Shown here piece by piece: positions 13,768-14,959 of a stretch of 14,959 nt of DNA. This DNA comes from JBBDXA01 sp040902585. Lineage in GTDB: Bacteria; Planctomycetota; Phycisphaerae; Phycisphaerales; Phycisphaeraceae. The notes beneath the pieces are model-generated. The model was not told the DNA's origin, did not search any database, and saw only the letters and a program-made list of their open reading frames with translations. The position numbers and the translations under genes are program-made. The stretch is taken from positions 1-14,959 of the forward strand of contig JBBDXA010000215.1 of the NCBI GenBank assembly GCA_040902585.1, written 5' to 3'. Each line of letters opens with the position of its first letter. Positions within the stretch are counted from its first letter, which is position 1.

Positions 13768-14959
13768 TCAGGCCGCGCGGCGACGGCGCATCATCAGGCC
13801 GGCAAGGCCCATGAGGCCGAGCGTCACGGTGGCCGGTTCGGGGACGATGGTGATGGACTGGAAGAGGAACTCGCCGGGGACGACGGCCTGCACGCCGTTG
13901 TTTACGTTGGCAAGCTGACCCAGGAGCGTGATGCCCGTGCTGCCGCCGGTTTCCTGCCAGAGGATGTCGAACTGGTAGACGCCGGGCGCGGAGAAGGTGA
14001 GGAAGTGATCGACGTTTCGCGCCAGATTCAGGCCGACGATGCCGGTGGTTCCATCGGCGTCAGATCCGCCGTTGAAGACCATGTTGGCGTCGTCATCGGC
14101 GCTGAGGCGGAGCATGACCTGGACCCCGGCCAGGGTATTATCCATGTCCATGGCCGCATCGACTTCGAAGAAGCCGCGGAAGGCGAACCGGCTGTTGTCC
14201 ACGTTCGCGATGTCCACGAACGGTGACAGGGATGGGCCGTCCGTCCCCAACAGGGAGATGAGGCCGTTCGCGTCCGATGCCGTGTTGTGGCCGCCGCCGT
14301 TGGGGTAGTCCACGACGGAAACGCTGAAGGTCCGGTCCGGCGTCGCGTTGTTGTTCAGGAGCGTCCGGATGGAAGTCACGCTGCCGCTGGAGTTGAAGAA
14401 CTGTCCCGCCAGGCCGTTCTGATCGCCGACCGCGTGGGAGATGGGAGCACCGGGAATCGCGGTGATTGCGAAGGGTGCCGTGGCCGGGGTGTCGGTAAGG
14501 TTGGGAGCCAGGTAGGAGCCGGGCACGACGGTCAGCGCGCCGCCGGCGAGGTCTGCAAACTGAGCGCGAAGCGTGACACCGGTGTTGCCGCCGCCTTCCT
14601 GGTAGAGGAGGTCGAACTGGTAAACGCCCGCGGAGGGGAACTCGATCGCGTGAGTGACGTTGCGCGCCAGGTTCAGGCCGATCGCGCCGGTGGTGCCGTT
14701 GGCATCGAGGCCGCCGTTGATGACGATGTTGCCGTCGTCATCGCTGTCGAGGCGGAGCATGGTGTTGATCACGCCGCCGGGCGTGAGGTCCATGGCGGTG
14801 GTGACGAGGATGTAGCCGCGGAAGGCGAACCGGCTGTTGTCGATGTTCACGACGTTGAAGCCGGGCGTGAGCGAACCGACGTCAACGCCCAGGTAGGGGC
14901 GCAGGCCGGCCGAGTCCGCGGCGACGTTGTGGCCGCCGCCGTTGGGGTAGTCCACGACC
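13768..14959 (-). CDS. PEP-CTERM protein with tandem PA14-like modules (5' end outside window)
   Basis: At least 397 C-terminal codons are visible; the frame stays open through the right edge, so the start is missing. The C-terminus is a PEP-CTERM sorting signal: VPEPA, a hydrophobic helix (LGLMGLAGL) and a terminal RRRR cluster. Such proteins are exported, processed by an exosortase and tied to the cell surface or matrix. Two modules repeat with a 642-base (214-residue) period: each has DYPNGGGHN, NVDNSRFAFRG or NIDNSRFAFRG, a DDD plus NGG segment (LRLSADDDANMVFNGG) and VYQFD. The second begins at GLAGQFFN. This pattern resembles PA14 domains (sugar-binding beta barrels), inferred without a profile search. 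The partial unit at the edge means at least one more piece lies upstream. Asp/Asn-rich sites may bind calcium. The bidirectional terminator follows 17 bases after the stop. Confidence 0.88.
   Translation of the reverse strand, partial: VVDYPNGGGHNVAADSAGLRPYLGVDVGSLTPGFNVVNIDNSRFAFRGYILVTTAMDLTPGGVINTMLRLDSDDDGNIVINGGLDANGTTGAIGLNLARNVTHAIEFPSAGVYQFDLLYQEGGGNTGVTLRAQFADLAGGALTVVPGSYLAPNLTDTPATAPFAITAIPGAPISHAVGDQNGLAGQFFNSSGSVTSIRTLLNNNATPDRTFSVSVVDYPNGGGHNTASDANGLISLLGTDGPSLSPFVDIANVDNSRFAFRGFFEVDAAMDMDNTLAGVQVMLRLSADDDANMVFNGGSDADGTTGIVGLNLARNVDHFLTFSAPGVYQFDILWQETGGSTGITLLGQLANVNNGVQAVVPGEFLFQSITIVPEPATVTLGLMGLAGLMMRRRRAA

Overview
The window looks like chromosomal DNA of a GC-rich planctomycete, most likely from the Phycisphaerae side of the phylum. 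This is inferred from a PEP-CTERM secreted protein, a PurS-PurL fusion, weak or absent Shine-Dalgarno sites, and many short palindromic and 7- to 8-base tandem repeats between and inside genes. No rRNA, tRNA, prophage or CRISPR array is visible.

Layout, left to right. Bases 1-194 hold an imperfect 36-bp inverted repeat and a TATAAT box in front of hisI (histidine biosynthesis). Next on the + strand come a GH88-like sugar hydrolase, a FabG-like short-chain dehydrogenase, an M24B Xaa-Pro aminopeptidase, and the acetyl-CoA carboxylase genes accB and accC. On the - strand, facing accC, sit a ParD-like antitoxin and a ParE/RelE-like toxin gene broken by an in-frame amber codon, then purL (a PurS-PurL fusion for purine synthesis). 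Divergent from purL, on the + strand, are a GT39/ArnT-like membrane glycosyltransferase and a secreted glycerophosphodiester phosphodiesterase, probably one transcription unit. A two-way terminator separates them from a convergent - strand gene for a PEP-CTERM protein with tandem PA14-like modules, which is cut by the right edge.

The most striking content is the repeats. Six arrays of degenerate 7- or 8-base units occur. Four are built as two inverted arms around a short core, and two have one arm. Two flank accB on both sides, one lies inside the dehydrogenase gene and three inside purL. The coding ones are in frame and lengthen the proteins at places that look like surface loops. In both purL octamer arrays the unit whose consensus would create an in-frame TGA carries the same G-to-T change (TTA). 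Separate palindromic elements lie inside the GH88 gene, the dehydrogenase gene and purL, and between genes. Some are copies of each other: 1802-1910 with 13636-13708, and 2654-2686 with 10375-10407 and 10283-10319. Together they suggest repeat families that still spread, or recently spread, through this genome and are tolerated inside housekeeping genes, much as Rickettsia palindromic elements are. No mobilising enzyme is encoded in this window.
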